DNA of 64,000 nt from Desulfovibrio desulfuricans (GTDB lineage Bacteria; Desulfobacterota; Desulfovibrionia; Desulfovibrionales; Desulfovibrionaceae): contig SUVB01000018.1 of assembly GCA_015062205.1 (NCBI GenBank), positions 1 to 64,000 on the forward strand, given 5' to 3'. The position numbers and the translations under genes were made by a program. Under the pieces are notes generated by a model. It was not told where the DNA came from. It searched no databases and worked only from the letters and a program-made list of their open reading frames with translations. This document shows positions 24,524-34,417 of this stretch, in pieces. How positions within the stretch are numbered: position 1 is the stretch's first letter; the number at the start of each line of letters is the position of its first letter.

Positions 24524-27500
24524 TGGCAGATACCCGGAATCTTCTTTCCTCCATTTTCGAGCGCAGCCTGTCCCTGGACAGACGGGATGCCCGTGACGGA
24601 TTGACGCCGCGGGCCATGGGCCTTTGGGAGCGCATGGCGGCGGATCTGGACGAAATTGCGGCAAACACCCGCCGGGGGATTGCCGGCAGGGGGAACGGCT
24701 CTGTCGTCATGGCGACGATCGCAAGACCGGGACGGGGGGAGGCCGAGCGCACGGCAGGCCCGATTGCCAGAACGGGGCGACGCGAGTTCACTCCTGGGCG
24801 GGTCGGGAATGCCGGGCGGAACCAGATGCCCCCTGCAACAACGCGGGCAACCTCGTCAATGGCGCACAATATCGCCGCCACTGCGACCGAAAGACCTGGG
24901 GGGCATGGATCCGCGCCAATTCGCCGCAGGGATGACCGGGGCCGTTTCGTTTCCGGTCAGGCCGCCGCAGGGCCAACGCTCTCCCAACGCGCCGGCAGCG
25001 AGGCGCGGGCGGAAAGAAATGCGGAACGATCTGCGGAACGCCAGGGAGGGCTGGTCGCGGATGCTGTCATGTCCGGGCTGGGCAAGCTGCGCGGTCTTCT
25101 TTCCACGGGCAAGGAAGCGGTCACGGAGAACAGCGATCTCAAGGACGCCGCTGGGCTGGCCTTGGGCGGCCCGTTATACAGCGTTGCCAAAGAGCTCAAG
25201 GAAGCCATGCCGGATTCCGTCAGAAATGCGATGGATGAACGCAAGGCCCGCAAGGAAGAAGCGCGCGACATAGCCCGCGCGGTAAAGGCTGACGGCGGGA
25301 GGGAGCGGGACGACAAGGGGCGGTATAAGCCGGATCAGGATTCAGCGCGACGCGAAACAGCCCAGATTGAAGTTGCCCAGGCGGAACTTGCTCTTGAGGA
25401 ACGGGAGGCCAAGGCCGACGCGAAACGCCACAAAGAGCTTGTCAGGGCCGTCAAGGCCAACCACAGGGGCCTGCTTGACCGTTTCATGGATGCCCGGATG
25501 CTGGGGCGCAGAGGGCGTGACCGCATCATACGCGAGGGGCCCAGAGGCCGAGGCTCTGCCGTGGACGTGGAGCGACGGCGGCGCGGCGGCGGGCGTGACG
25601 TTGACATAGGTGTTGACGGCAGGCGCAGGCCCGGAAGTCGGGGACGCTCTGTTGCGGCAGAGATCGACCCTCGCCGCGGCGGCGGTCGGGCCGGGGCGCG
25701 GGCTGCTGGGCGGAAGGGGCTGCTTGGCGGGCTGGCCGCTGTCGGCGGCGGCATGGGGCGCGCCGCTGCCGGAGCCGGGCGGGCCGCGTCGGGTGTTCTG
25801 GCCATGGGCGGCAAGGCCGCCGGAGGACTGTTGCGGGCGTTGCCCGGCATCGGACAGGTTCTTGCCCTTGGCATGGCCGCATACGACGGTTTTCAGGGCT
25901 GGAACGACAAGGACTTGCATCGGGAGGCCTTCGGCCTGAAAGAGGGGCAGGAAGCCACCACGGGGCAGAAGGCCGCCGCGGCAGGGGCAAGCATCCTCGA
26001 CATGGGTGGGCTGACAAGCGGCCTGCTGGGGCTGTTCGGCATTGAGTTCGACAAGGCGGGCGTTGCGCAGGGGCTCTACCAGTTCGGCTCGGACATCGCC
26101 ACGATTGCCGGAAATTTCAAGCAGGAATTTGACAGGCTGCTGCCTGAAGTCTGGACGGGCATACAGAATCTTGGTTCCCAAGTCTGGGAAGGCGCCAAAA
26201 ACATAGGCGGGAAGCTGGCGGACTTTGCCGCGGGCACCCTCGAAAGCGGCATGGGGATGCTCTCCGGCCTGTGGGAGGGGGGCAAGGCATTCATCGGCGA
26301 CATCTGGGGGAAGCTGGGCAATTTCGCGTCAAGCGCCATCTCCGGGGCCGGAGAGATGCTTTCAGGGCTATGGAAAAGCGCGACTGAATTGCCTGGGAAA
26401 ATCAAGGATTTTGCCGCCAATGCCGCAGAAAAAGGCGGGCAGTTGTTTTCTTCCGGGCTGGAATGGGCTAGGGAAAAAGCTCATTCGGCCTGGGAGGGCA
26501 CAAAGAATTTCGCATCTTCCGCATGGGAGGGCGCCAAGGGGCTTGGCGGCAAGCTGTGGGGGCGGCTTGGCCCATCCGAGGCCCATGCGGACGAGTTGCC
26601 CAAAAATCCGCAAGAGCGCCAGCGTGTCATAGAAGAAGCACAGCGGCGGCAGCAGGACATGGCCCAGGCGGCACAACAGCCGCAAGCCGCACAGCAGGCC
26701 ATACTGCCGGCATCGCAGAAGGAGGCGTTGCCTCCGACATCCGTTCCCATACAGCCCACGTTTTCTGTTCCCCCGGCTCCGGCCATGCCCCCTGCCCCAG
26801 CATTGCCATTGGAGCAAGTCCATATGGTGCGCGAAGCCAATGACGCGCAGGAGAAACTCAATGAGAATATGGAAGCCCTGACGGCAGCCGTCAAAGAGCA
26901 AACCCGCCTTATGGATGAAGAACGGCAGGCCCAGTTGTTTGGGGATAATCTGGGTTTTTCTGCGGCAGTCGCAGATTTCAAGTCAGCGGTGCAGGATGTT
27001 CAGAGGGGCGGGCAAGGGTATATGCGCGGCACCTATAACGAGGGGGGCGCTCCGGATCCGAATTTTTATGGAAATCTGCCCACACAATCGCAAATGGTCA
27101 AGGCAGACGCGCAACCAATGTTTGTGCCGGAACAGGGTAAGGAAAAGCGCGGCATCCGCAATAACAACCCAGGGAATATTGACCGTCTCAAAGGAGAACG
27201 GTGGGTAGGCGAGATCAATAATCCGAACGAAAGCCGCCATGCTACCTTCATCACGCCGGAACATGGACTGCGCGCCCTTGGCCGCAATTTGATGAGTTAC
27301 AAGAGCAAGCATGGTCTTGATACCATCAACGGCATTATCGACCGCTGGGCGCCTCCGAACGAAAACGATACCGAAGGCTACAAAAAATTTGTGGAGCAGA
27401 AGCTCGGTGTGGATCGCAACGCCAAGCTGGACATGAAAGATCCTAAAGTGCTCACGGCGCTTGCCCATGCCATTGTGAGGCGTGAAAACTCTGTAGACCC

Positions 27501-28686
27501 TTATACAGATGAACAATATCAAAAGGGTATAGAAGCCGCATTGGGTATGCGAGAACTTGATATTCCCGAAGCGGTGCGGATGAAGCTGGCCGACGTTTCC
27601 CCATCTGTGGCTGCCGCAGCGCAAAACGGCAATGTCCCATCTATCGCTGCACAGACGGGCGTGAAGCTCAAAGAAGACGGTTCCATTGATTTATCTACGC
27701 TCAAGGGATTGCAGTCCATTGGTTATGACAGTGGAAACGTCAATATCAAGGACATGGATCCTGAAACAGCGGCCCGCATGGCAGCCTTCGCCCAAGAGCA
27801 TGAGCAGATTACAGGCGAGAAACTAATCATTTCAGAAGGCTATCGCAGCTACGACGAACAAGTACGCCTTCGTAACAAACTTGGCGCAGGACTTGCCGCG
27901 ACGCCTGGAAAATCAAACCACGGGACAGGCGTTGCCTTTGACATCAAGGCTGGCGGAGTTCGATCAGGCGGTCAAAATATTAAGCGTTTGGAAGCTATTT
28001 ACCGTAGCAAGGGATTGGATTTTGGTAAGCAACTTGAAAAATATGGCCTGTATCGGCCACTCTTAAATGCCAAAAATCCAGAAAACTGGCATATTGAGGC
28101 CCTGGACAGAAAAACAGTGGCCATGCAGCAAGACCGAGCTGCACTGAATAGTGGGAAACGTAAAGGCTCCGCATACATCAGCGATGCCGAGCGAAAGCTA
28201 TATATGCCTGGGACGCCTGCAGCACTTTCTACCGCAGTGGCCGAGGGTTCCCAACCGCATCCAGTATCAAATAGCGCCGGCCCCAGCGGGGTACCCAAAC
28301 CTCAAATGACACCGCAGCCCGTGGCCGCCGCCGAAGACAAAGCACGGCCCGCTACTGCTCGGCCTGCTATTTCGGCCCAACCAGCCCTTTCGCCACAGAC
28401 GCCGCAAGCAGCAGCGATACCAGCGGCGGCGAGTGCCGCTTCAACGAGAAAGCCGGAGCGGGTTGAATCCGTGCGCGTCATTGACCCTGAACGTGATGCA
28501 AAACCGGGCGGAGGCGGCGACAATTCCGCGCTTCTAGCGATGTTGGGCAAAATCCTGACAGCCATTGAGGCAAACGGGCGTCGGGCCGCCGCGATGGCGA
28601 AGGGAAGCGGGGGTGACGGAATGCCCTCCATCAGCACGGAGTACGATGATCCTGCGGCGCAGGGCATGGCCAAGGACGCGGCATAG
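24523..28686 (+). CDS. Tape measure protein with virion muralytic and M15 peptidase domains
   Basis: 1,387 residues from the ATG at 24523. The first ~860 residues are a tape measure: basic/charged helical N-terminus, a Gly/Ala-rich hydrophobic centre (about 405-450), repeated W-containing segments (SSAWEGAKGLGGKLW and similar). At about 868-1008 is GIRNNNPGNI...RWAPPNEN..., a predicted lysozyme-like module of virion proteins. At about 1076-1192 is a VanY/M15 peptidase: S1131, H1133, G1136, A1138, D1140 give SxHxxGxAxD, and WHIE (1189-1192) gives the second zinc-binding part. The C-terminus is Pro/Ala-rich. Middle domains have lower GC than the rest, a sign of acquisition. Confidence 0.88.
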   Translation: MADTRNLLSSIFERSLSLDRRDARDGLTPRAMGLWERMAADLDEIAANTRRGIAGRGNGSVVMATIARPGRGEAERTAGPIARTGRREFTPGRVGNAGRNQMPPATTRATSSMAHNIAATATERPGGHGSAPIRRRDDRGRFVSGQAAAGPTLSQRAGSEARAERNAERSAERQGGLVADAVMSGLGKLRGLLSTGKEAVTENSDLKDAAGLALGGPLYSVAKELKEAMPDSVRNAMDERKARKEEARDIARAVKADGGRERDDKGRYKPDQDSARRETAQIEVAQAELALEEREAKADAKRHKELVRAVKANHRGLLDRFMDARMLGRRGRDRIIREGPRGRGSAVDVERRRRGGGRDVDIGVDGRRRPGSRGRSVAAEIDPRRGGGRAGARAAGRKGLLGGLAAVGGGMGRAAAGAGRAASGVLAMGGKAAGGLLRALPGIGQVLALGMAAYDGFQGWNDKDLHREAFGLKEGQEATTGQKAAAAGASILDMGGLTSGLLGLFGIEFDKAGVAQGLYQFGSDIATIAGNFKQEFDRLLPEVWTGIQNLGSQVWEGAKNIGGKLADFAAGTLESGMGMLSGLWEGGKAFIGDIWGKLGNFASSAISGAGEMLSGLWKSATELPGKIKDFAANAAEKGGQLFSSGLEWAREKAHSAWEGTKNFASSAWEGAKGLGGKLWGRLGPSEAHADELPKNPQERQRVIEEAQRRQQDMAQAAQQPQAAQQAILPASQKEALPPTSVPIQPTFSVPPAPAMPPAPALPLEQVHMVREANDAQEKLNENMEALTAAVKEQTRLMDEERQAQLFGDNLGFSAAVADFKSAVQDVQRGGQGYMRGTYNEGGAPDPNFYGNLPTQSQMVKADAQPMFVPEQGKEKRGIRNNNPGNIDRLKGERWVGEINNPNESRHATFITPEHGLRALGRNLMSYKSKHGLDTINGIIDRWAPPNENDTEGYKKFVEQKLGVDRNAKLDMKDPKVLTALAHAIVRRENSVDPYTDEQYQKGIEAALGMRELDIPEAVRMKLADVSPSVAAAAQNGNVPSIAAQTGVKLKEDGSIDLSTLKGLQSIGYDSGNVNIKDMDPETAARMAAFAQEHEQITGEKLIISEGYRSYDEQVRLRNKLGAGLAATPGKSNHGTGVAFDIKAGGVRSGGQNIKRLEAIYRSKGLDFGKQLEKYGLYRPLLNAKNPENWHIEALDRKTVAMQQDRAALNSGKRKGSAYISDAERKLYMPGTPAALSTAVAEGSQPHPVSNSAGPSGVPKPQMTPQPVAAAEDKARPATARPAISAQPALSPQTPQAAAIPAAASAASTRKPERVESVRVIDPERDAKPGGGGDNSALLAMLGKILTAIEANGRRAAAMAKGSGGDGMPSISTEYDDPAAQGMAKDAA

Positions 28687-28698
28687 CGAGGCGATGAC

Positions 28699-29052
28699 AT
28701 GGCATTTGAGGAAGCAAGCTGGCGGATGCGTTCCGCGCCCGCGTCGGACATGGCCCGGACGCTGGAAGGCAACGCCATGTCAGAGCGGATTCAAGAATGG
28801 CTGGCCACCCCGGAAGGCACGGTCGCCAACAATCCGTCCTGGGGGCACAACCTGTCCAGGTTCAAGCACGATCCGCTGTCGGAAGGAAACGGCCTTGAAG
28901 TGCAGATTGAACTTGCTCTTTCGCGGAAGATGCCCCTGGACATAGACGACCTGCGGCTTGTTGCCGTCAATGTGGAAGTCAGGGACATTGACCTTGCGCA
29001 TGTGGTCATTGTCCACCAGTACGGACAGGAAAACCTGCAAATCAAGCTCTAG
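28699..29052 (+). CDS. Baseplate wedge protein, gp25/gpW-like
   Basis: 117 residues. The pattern 'RIQEWLATPEGT', then 'NPSWGHNLSRF', then a long helix is that of gp25-like (P2 gpW) baseplate wedge proteins, which join the sheath to the baseplate. Located directly before the gpJ/gp6-like gene, the usual order (W then J) of contractile phages. Start ATG with GCGAGGCG upstream. Confidence 0.8.
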   Translation: MAFEEASWRMRSAPASDMARTLEGNAMSERIQEWLATPEGTVANNPSWGHNLSRFKHDPLSEGNGLEVQIELALSRKMPLDIDDLRLVAVNVEVRDIDLAHVVIVHQYGQENLQIKL

Positions 29053-29063
29053 GGGTGCGCGCA

Positions 29064-30476
29064 ATGATACTTTCCGATGCGGCTTTCGAGAGATTGAAAA
29101 CAGAACTCGCCGGCATGGATTCATGGAAAGACCTCACTGGCTCGCAATTCGTCAAGCATCTTGCCATCTTCATTGGATGGGCCATTGAAGATGCCGCCAA
29201 TAAAGTCGAGCGTGCCAGGCATGAGGCATTCATTGACACCGCGCTGAACCGTTCCTCCATCCTCGCGCACGGCGAAGGCATGGAATATATGCCCCGTAAG
29301 CCCATTCCGGCTGCGGGACGGGTCACGGTGACAAATCAGGGAGAATATCCCTTTACTCTGGTGCGCGAGCGCGAGTTTATGTCGGACGCGCAGGTTGTGT
29401 TCACGCTGACCGACACCATAACCGTCCCCGCCGGCGGCAGCGTGGACGCGCCGGTGGAACAACGCAGCAGGGAAACTCTGGAATTTGCCATCGACGCGGC
29501 CACGCCGTTCTATGAACTGCTCCTGGGGCGTGACATCTCGCGCCATGTGGTGTCTTTTCGGGTATTCGTGGCCGAAGACGGGGAGAACTACGTCGAGTGG
29601 AACTATGACCGGCTGCTGACCAATTCCTACTCCGATTCTCTGGTGTTTGACGAGTTCTACCATTTCACCGACCAGATAGGCATACGTTTCGGCAACGGCG
29701 ACTTCGGCAAGATACCCGCAGCAGGCTCCAAGGTGCGCGTGGATGTCGTGCTCACTGACGGGAATGTGGTGCTGCTGGAAAAACAGACGCTTTATCCCGT
29801 TGATGAAATCACGGATGATATGGGCCAGATTGCCGCAGCGCAAATTGCGGTGTCGCAGACCATCCAAAACGGCGTCAATCAGGAAGACACGGAAGAGATG
29901 CGGCGCGATCTGCACTATGCGCCTGTGTATAATGAGCGTCTTGTATGGGACAATGACTACAAGTATTTCCTGCGGCGACGTTTCCCTGAAATTGTATTTG
30001 CTGTTGCCTGGGGCGAGGAAGAAGCCGAAAAAATGTGGGGATACGACATAAACCATATCAACAAAATATGGATATGCGCCTATTCTCCAAAGCGCGACAT
30101 CAAAGACGTTGCCATGCAGGCGATACGCGATGTTCCGTTCATGTGCCGCAATTTCCAATGGTACGAGCCGGAGCATATTGAATTTTCCCTGAATATTACC
30201 GGGAAGGTGCTGAAAGATTGCGTCCTGTCGGAAGTAAAGTCAGCCATCGTAAACGCGCTGGATGCCGCCTACGGCAAGACATCACCCACACGGCGGGACG
30301 TGGTGCTCTTGCACGAGGTCTATGAGGCTGTCTATTCCACAGGTTACTTTGAAAAGGATTCCGGGGCATGGTTCGAGGCCACCATACAGGGGCAGCCCAA
30401 GGCGGATCTCATTTACCAGATGGTCAGCATTGACATGGACGCCACGGTCATTGAACTTTCGTACAGGGACGGATAG
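29064..30476 (+). CDS. Baseplate wedge protein, gpJ/gp6-like
   Basis: 470 residues from the ATG at 29064 (AGGGG upstream; a GTG at 29055 also exists). N-terminal helical start with 'FIGWAIEDAANKVERARHEA', central 'REREFMSDAQVVFTLTDTIT', then 'GIRFGNGDFGKIPAAGSKVR', the segment in which gpJ-type proteins present 'FGDG..G..P..G'. The helical C-terminus fits the J/gp6 fold. It follows the gp25-like gene and ends the unit before the 30,494 late promoter. Confidence 0.82.
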   Translation: MILSDAAFERLKTELAGMDSWKDLTGSQFVKHLAIFIGWAIEDAANKVERARHEAFIDTALNRSSILAHGEGMEYMPRKPIPAAGRVTVTNQGEYPFTLVREREFMSDAQVVFTLTDTITVPAGGSVDAPVEQRSRETLEFAIDAATPFYELLLGRDISRHVVSFRVFVAEDGENYVEWNYDRLLTNSYSDSLVFDEFYHFTDQIGIRFGNGDFGKIPAAGSKVRVDVVLTDGNVVLLEKQTLYPVDEITDDMGQIAAAQIAVSQTIQNGVNQEDTEEMRRDLHYAPVYNERLVWDNDYKYFLRRRFPEIVFAVAWGEEEAEKMWGYDINHINKIWICAYSPKRDIKDVAMQAIRDVPFMCRNFQWYEPEHIEFSLNITGKVLKDCVLSEVKSAIVNALDAAYGKTSPTRRDVVLLHEVYEAVYSTGYFEKDSGAWFEATIQGQPKADLIYQMVSIDMDATVIELSYRDG

Positions 30477-30493
30477 GCAGAATTTAATTTCAC

Positions 30494-30556
30494 CCTCCAT
30501 ATCTGGCATATTTAGACAGTTTTTTATTGTTCCCTCTTGCCATGTGTTTTTACCCT
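30494..30556 (+). promoter_or_regulatory. Late promoter C (degenerate left arm) before distal tail genes
   Basis: TCCATATCTG at 30,496, followed by GCATATTTAGACA ending at 30,518, matches the 25-bp element of 39,230 and 16,330. The right half (TTTAGACA) is exact but the left TGT is lost. TACCCT at 30,551 could be the -10. It lies in a non-coding gap 78 bases before the next gene. Confidence 0.55.
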
Positions 30557-30595
30557 TGTCGGAACTGAAACAATCAGGCCGCCAAGGGTATTTTC

Positions 30596-32005
30596 TTGAA
30601 CAACTGGCTTGTAAACCGCCTCACGCCTGCGAAGGCGAAGGAGCCCAGGTGGGCCGACTTCGCCACAGCCTTGGAACGTCTCTGGGAAGATTTTTTTGAC
30701 CCGGAGATGTCCAGGCTCGAACGGCTGCGCTCTTCCTACACGGCGGACGATGCCGACCTTGCCAAGAAAATCCGCCAGATGGGCGACTATTTCTCTTTCG
30801 AGATGCCGAAAGAGGCTGACCGTCCCATAGCCCTGGCATGGCGTCGGCTCGAAATTGAATACAAGGACATGGAGCTGATTCTGCGCTCCGTGTTCCGCAG
30901 GCACTTCGGCGATTTCCCGGTTGAGTGGTATCCGCTCTTTGCTCCTTCCGCCAAGGAATATGGCACCGAGTTCATCACAAGTGATTACCTGCTTGAGGAT
31001 GCGTGGTCGAAGAATATTCCGCCGGACGGGTATTTTCTCACATCGCGCGGCATCGTGGGCGTGGACAAGCTGGGGCTCTTTCGAGAGGGCCTTTCCAAAG
31101 ACCGTTTCCGCGACGAGGCGCACCCGCTGGTGGTTCGCACAAAGCCGCTCCATATCGTCTTTGACGGCTTTCTTTGGTTCATTCGGTACGACCTGGGCGT
31201 GTTTGACCCAGCCATGTCAGTGACGTGGGACAACTGCCACAGGATAGAACTTCAGTTCGGGCCGCTGGGCGCCCGCTACGACTACACTCCTGCAGACGTG
31301 CGCCATGCCGACATTGGCGTTTTCGAGATGCCGCGCGACGTTTCGCGGCATGTCGCCATAGCCTTTTGGGCTGATTCGGACTGGCACCTCGACCGTTTTC
31401 TCCCCGACGGATTCGGCGACCTGCTGCCGCTTGATCTTGTGATGCCGGGGCGAGAACTCATGGCGCCGCAGCGCCTTTCCACCGTCTATGCCGAAGGCGA
31501 ACGGCTTGTTTGCGTCCCCCTCTCTGCTCCTGCCATGTCGTTGAGCGGCAAGCGGGGCAGGACTTCGACCGTGTACGCTGCGCCCGGCACGCTCAAACGG
31601 CATGGGGAAACCGAACGGAGCCAGGGCATACGTTTTCTTGACGTATCCGCATGGCGCCTCGACCGCTACCTGCCTGACGGCTTTGGCGATTTGCTCCCTC
31701 TCGACAGAGTGCGAAGCGGCAACGAGGCGGCTGATACGTCAGCCATCAGCATGGTGCTGCGCGAGCTCGAAAAAAGCGTTGCGCTGGATTTTCAACATGC
31801 GCTCGGCATCCAGCAGGAGCGCAAAACGCGCGCATTCACTGTGCCTGCATCGTTCATCTGTTCCACGGCTTCCGAAAGATGCCGTTTTCATGCCGCAATG
31901 CCGGCTTTTGAGGAGATGGAAAACCCGCTTGACCGTCTCCCCGGTGAAGACGGCATCAGCGTGGATTTTGCCCCGCTTGATTATCCCTATGGAGGGTATG
32001 TGTGA
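30596..32005 (+). CDS. Distal baseplate/tail protein (gpI-side), unknown
   Basis: 469 residues, starting with TTG at 30596 (AAGGG upstream). Position directly after the gpJ-like gene and first in the new unit matches a gpI or gp7-like tail protein. Two internal repeats occur: 'WHLDRFLPDGFGDLLPLDLV' (about 263-282) and 'WRLDRYLPDGFGDLLPLDRV' (about 352-371), a duplicated module. No clear family. Confidence 0.55.
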   Translation: MNNWLVNRLTPAKAKEPRWADFATALERLWEDFFDPEMSRLERLRSSYTADDADLAKKIRQMGDYFSFEMPKEADRPIALAWRRLEIEYKDMELILRSVFRRHFGDFPVEWYPLFAPSAKEYGTEFITSDYLLEDAWSKNIPPDGYFLTSRGIVGVDKLGLFREGLSKDRFRDEAHPLVVRTKPLHIVFDGFLWFIRYDLGVFDPAMSVTWDNCHRIELQFGPLGARYDYTPADVRHADIGVFEMPRDVSRHVAIAFWADSDWHLDRFLPDGFGDLLPLDLVMPGRELMAPQRLSTVYAEGERLVCVPLSAPAMSLSGKRGRTSTVYAAPGTLKRHGETERSQGIRFLDVSAWRLDRYLPDGFGDLLPLDRVRSGNEAADTSAISMVLRELEKSVALDFQHALGIQQERKTRAFTVPASFICSTASERCRFHAAMPAFEEMENPLDRLPGEDGISVDFAPLDYPYGGYV

Positions 32006-32442
32006 TGTCGGACGGAACTGTCTATCAGCGTTCCAAGCTGCTGAATAAATACTATGAAAAGGTCGGCATGGCGGCCGCCGGGCAAGGTGTCTGCCCCCGT
32101 TTTGAAGAGTTCCGGGCGGGCTTTGGCCTCGTCGATGTTTCCGACCCGGACGCCCCTGTCCTGCTCGACATCCCAGCCAACATGACTGACGTGCCGGAAG
32201 AATTTTACCGGGGAGCCGTGGAGGCCGAGTATTCCAACGGCGTCACCGTCTGCAAATGCGAAATACCCGCCGGCGCGGTATCGACCCCCCATAAATACAA
32301 CCTCATTGGCATCTACGACCAGGACGGCGATCTGGTTGCGGTCTGCACGACGTTTCCCGACTGGGTGACGCCGACCGAGGCAGACCGCAGTTACCCGGCG
32401 CTCACATTCCCCGTGGAAGCCGTTGAAGGGACGGAGGGTTAA
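32005..32442 (+). CDS. Short tail protein, fibre-connector type
   Basis: 145 residues from the ATG at 32005, overlapping the previous stop. Sequence 'YQRSKLLNKYYEKVGMAAAG' then a beta domain with 'NLIGIYDQDGDLVAVCTTFP' looks like the N-terminal collar domain of phage tail-fibre proteins (gpH-type), present here alone. It begins the group of tail-fibre genes. Confidence 0.55.
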   Translation: MSDGTVYQRSKLLNKYYEKVGMAAAGQGVCPRFEEFRAGFGLVDVSDPDAPVLLDIPANMTDVPEEFYRGAVEAEYSNGVTVCKCEIPAGAVSTPHKYNLIGIYDQDGDLVAVCTTFPDWVTPTEADRSYPALTFPVEAVEGTEG

Positions 32443-32444
32443 CC

Positions 32445-33290
32445 ATGAGTCAGTCCATCGAAACAATGTCCGCGCCTGTGCTGCGCCAGTCGGTGCGGTT
32501 TGGCGAGCGGTATGTATCCAGCGCCCTTAACCGTAAACTTGCTGGCATTCTTAGCCCCGGCGTGTACCGCGGCTTCGTGGTCAAGCCCGGCGGGGCAGGC
32601 AAAGTGCTTGTCACGCATGAGGACGGCTCCTCCCGCAGCGTCGCCGTTGTGGAGCGCGATGGCTACAGCCTCACTGTCACCATGGACGACCCTGGGTATG
32701 TGGAAATCCCGGCGTCCGGCACATGGCATATCGTCATTGAGGCATTCTACGTCGAAACGCAGCCCGGCTATCAGCGAATTGTGGCGAGAGAAAAACTGAA
32801 TGACCACCATATTCTGCTCGCCACAGTTACTGTTGAGGATATTTCTTCTGACATCACGGATGACATGATCAATGTTGATAGGCGTGATGTCGCAGAATCA
32901 GTGCAGATATTTGGTTTTGTGCAGCATTCTTTGATTCGAGAGGCAAGGGCAACGGCTTCCAGAATACGTTTAATCAGGAACAGTATTTTGGAATCGCTGG
33001 CGAGAATTGATCTCAAGAATGATGTTGAATTTGCCAAGATGCAGGAAATGTTGCGATTTGTTCATACTGCAAAGCATAACATTATTTTAATGCGCCGCAT
33101 TGCAAGTGTTGAACTGGCGTTAGCTATGGGTATCGGCAACAGCGTCATACCTGTGTTCACAGAAACTTTATCCCCTGCTGGATATACAGCTGTCGGAGGG
33201 GCAAAAATTGCTCCTATCTCTATCGTTGATAACAAATCAGTTGCACCTGAAGATGCTGCGCTGATAGTCAATATTACACATATAGACTAA
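32445..33290 (+). CDS. Tail-fibre-associated protein, unknown
   Basis: 281 residues, with AACC spacing after the previous stop. N-terminal half beta-rich ('GVYRGFVVKPGGAGKVLVTH'), the C-terminal half helical with lower GC. Begins a string of modular fibre genes. The name rests on position. Confidence 0.5.
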   Translation: MSQSIETMSAPVLRQSVRFGERYVSSALNRKLAGILSPGVYRGFVVKPGGAGKVLVTHEDGSSRSVAVVERDGYSLTVTMDDPGYVEIPASGTWHIVIEAFYVETQPGYQRIVAREKLNDHHILLATVTVEDISSDITDDMINVDRRDVAESVQIFGFVQHSLIREARATASRIRLIRNSILESLARIDLKNDVEFAKMQEMLRFVHTAKHNIILMRRIASVELALAMGIGNSVIPVFTETLSPAGYTAVGGAKIAPISIVDNKSVAPEDAALIVNITHID

Positions 33291-33303
33291 ACGGGGGTGC
33301 ATT

Positions 33304-33729
33304 ATGGTAGATCTAGCGCATTTTACACGCAATGGGAAACCCCTAAAGACACCGACAAGTGAAGTCTATGACGAGGAAACAAAAAAATATCTCCCAACCA
33401 TTTTGTCTGAATTTAAGCACGAGATGCAGTCATTGAGACAGGCCGTTCAAGGGAACACGAAAAGCTTTGTCGCTCCCGACATTGCCGCCCGTGATGCTCT
33501 GACCGGCATGAACGTCGGTGACCAGTGCTGGGTGCTCGACGCCAGCGCCGACAACACCGTCGCTGCCGGTGCGGCCGGTTATGTCTGGCAGGGGGCATCC
33601 TCTGGATGGGTCAAGACAACAGAGAGTGAAAGTATGGATGACGCCCTCCATGTAACCACGCTGCCAACGTCCATGCCGGAAGGATTGCGGGATGGAGGGA
33701 GGCTGACTGTGGATATTGAAAAAATATAA
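33304..33729 (+). CDS. Modular tail-fibre protein 1
   Basis: 141 residues. Its second half (PDIAARDALTGMNVGDQCW and 'DASADNTVAAGAAGYVW') is nearly the same as part of the next gene, at DNA and protein level (33,476-33,592 versus 34,046-34,162). This is a shared fibre module exchanged between neighbouring genes. AT-rich N-terminus, high-GC C-terminus. Confidence 0.55.
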   Translation: MVDLAHFTRNGKPLKTPTSEVYDEETKKYLPTILSEFKHEMQSLRQAVQGNTKSFVAPDIAARDALTGMNVGDQCWVLDASADNTVAAGAAGYVWQGASSGWVKTTESESMDDALHVTTLPTSMPEGLRDGGRLTVDIEKI

Positions 33730-33823
33730 GTCAATCCGGCCAAAGCATTGGGCCGAGGCCATGTCCAGTGATTGTTACTCCGGAGACAGCACTGGAACAA
33801 AATAAAGCACAGGAGTGTAAATC

Positions 33824-34333
33824 ATGCCCTTTTCCATTTCCGAAACCATCAAGAAGGTCGTCAACTTCCGCCGCTCCGGCGACACCCTCATCAAGGAACA
33901 TGCCGAAACCGACGGCGGCATGGTGCTGCTCACCGCCCAGAACGGCGTGACCGGCGCCAACGCGCAGGCCGAGTTCGAAGCCATCCGTACGCTCATCTCT
34001 GGCATGCAGAGCACCATCGACGGGCAGACCAAGATGTCCGTCGTGGCCAACATTGCCGCCCGCGACGCCCTGACCGGCATGAACGTGGGTGACCAGTGCT
34101 GGGTGATCGACGCCAGCGCCGACAACACCGTCGCTGCCGGTGCGGCCAAGTACATCTATCAGGACACCACCAACGGCTGGGTGAAGACTGCCGAGGCGGA
34201 ATCCATGGATGTGACCGTGAACTGGGGCGATGTGCAGAACAAGGAAGTGGACGTGCTGCACGTCGCCAGCACGCCCGAAACCATGCCCGAAGGCATCGCC
34301 GATGGTGGCCTGGTAATCGTGGAACAGGCCTAA
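33824..34333 (+). CDS. Modular tail-fibre protein 2
   Basis: 169 residues. The first ~50 residues (PFSISETIKKVVNFRRSGDT and onward) are almost identical to the start of the gene at 34,418. The middle repeats a module of the gene at 33,304. It therefore bridges the other two. Repeated N-termini suggest fibre attachment parts; the differing C-termini could be receptor-binding parts. Confidence 0.55.
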   Translation: MPFSISETIKKVVNFRRSGDTLIKEHAETDGGMVLLTAQNGVTGANAQAEFEAIRTLISGMQSTIDGQTKMSVVANIAARDALTGMNVGDQCWVIDASADNTVAAGAAKYIYQDTTNGWVKTAEAESMDVTVNWGDVQNKEVDVLHVASTPETMPEGIADGGLVIVEQA

Positions 34334-34340
34334 CCAATTC

Positions 34341-34385
34341 GCCCGCGCAGGCGGGCGGGATATAAAACCGCCAGCCTGCGCGGGC
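34341..34385 (+). other. Large nested hairpin between fibre genes
   Basis: GCCCGCGCAGGC (34,341-34,352) is a perfect inverted repeat with GCCTGCGCGGGC (34,374-34,385), and inside it GGCGG pairs with CCGCC around ATATAAAA. No T-tract follows, so it is likely an RNA-processing or stability element, not a strong terminator. Confidence 0.6.
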
Positions 34386-34417
34386 ATTGCTGTGTTTCAT
34401 CATAAGGGGATGTACCC

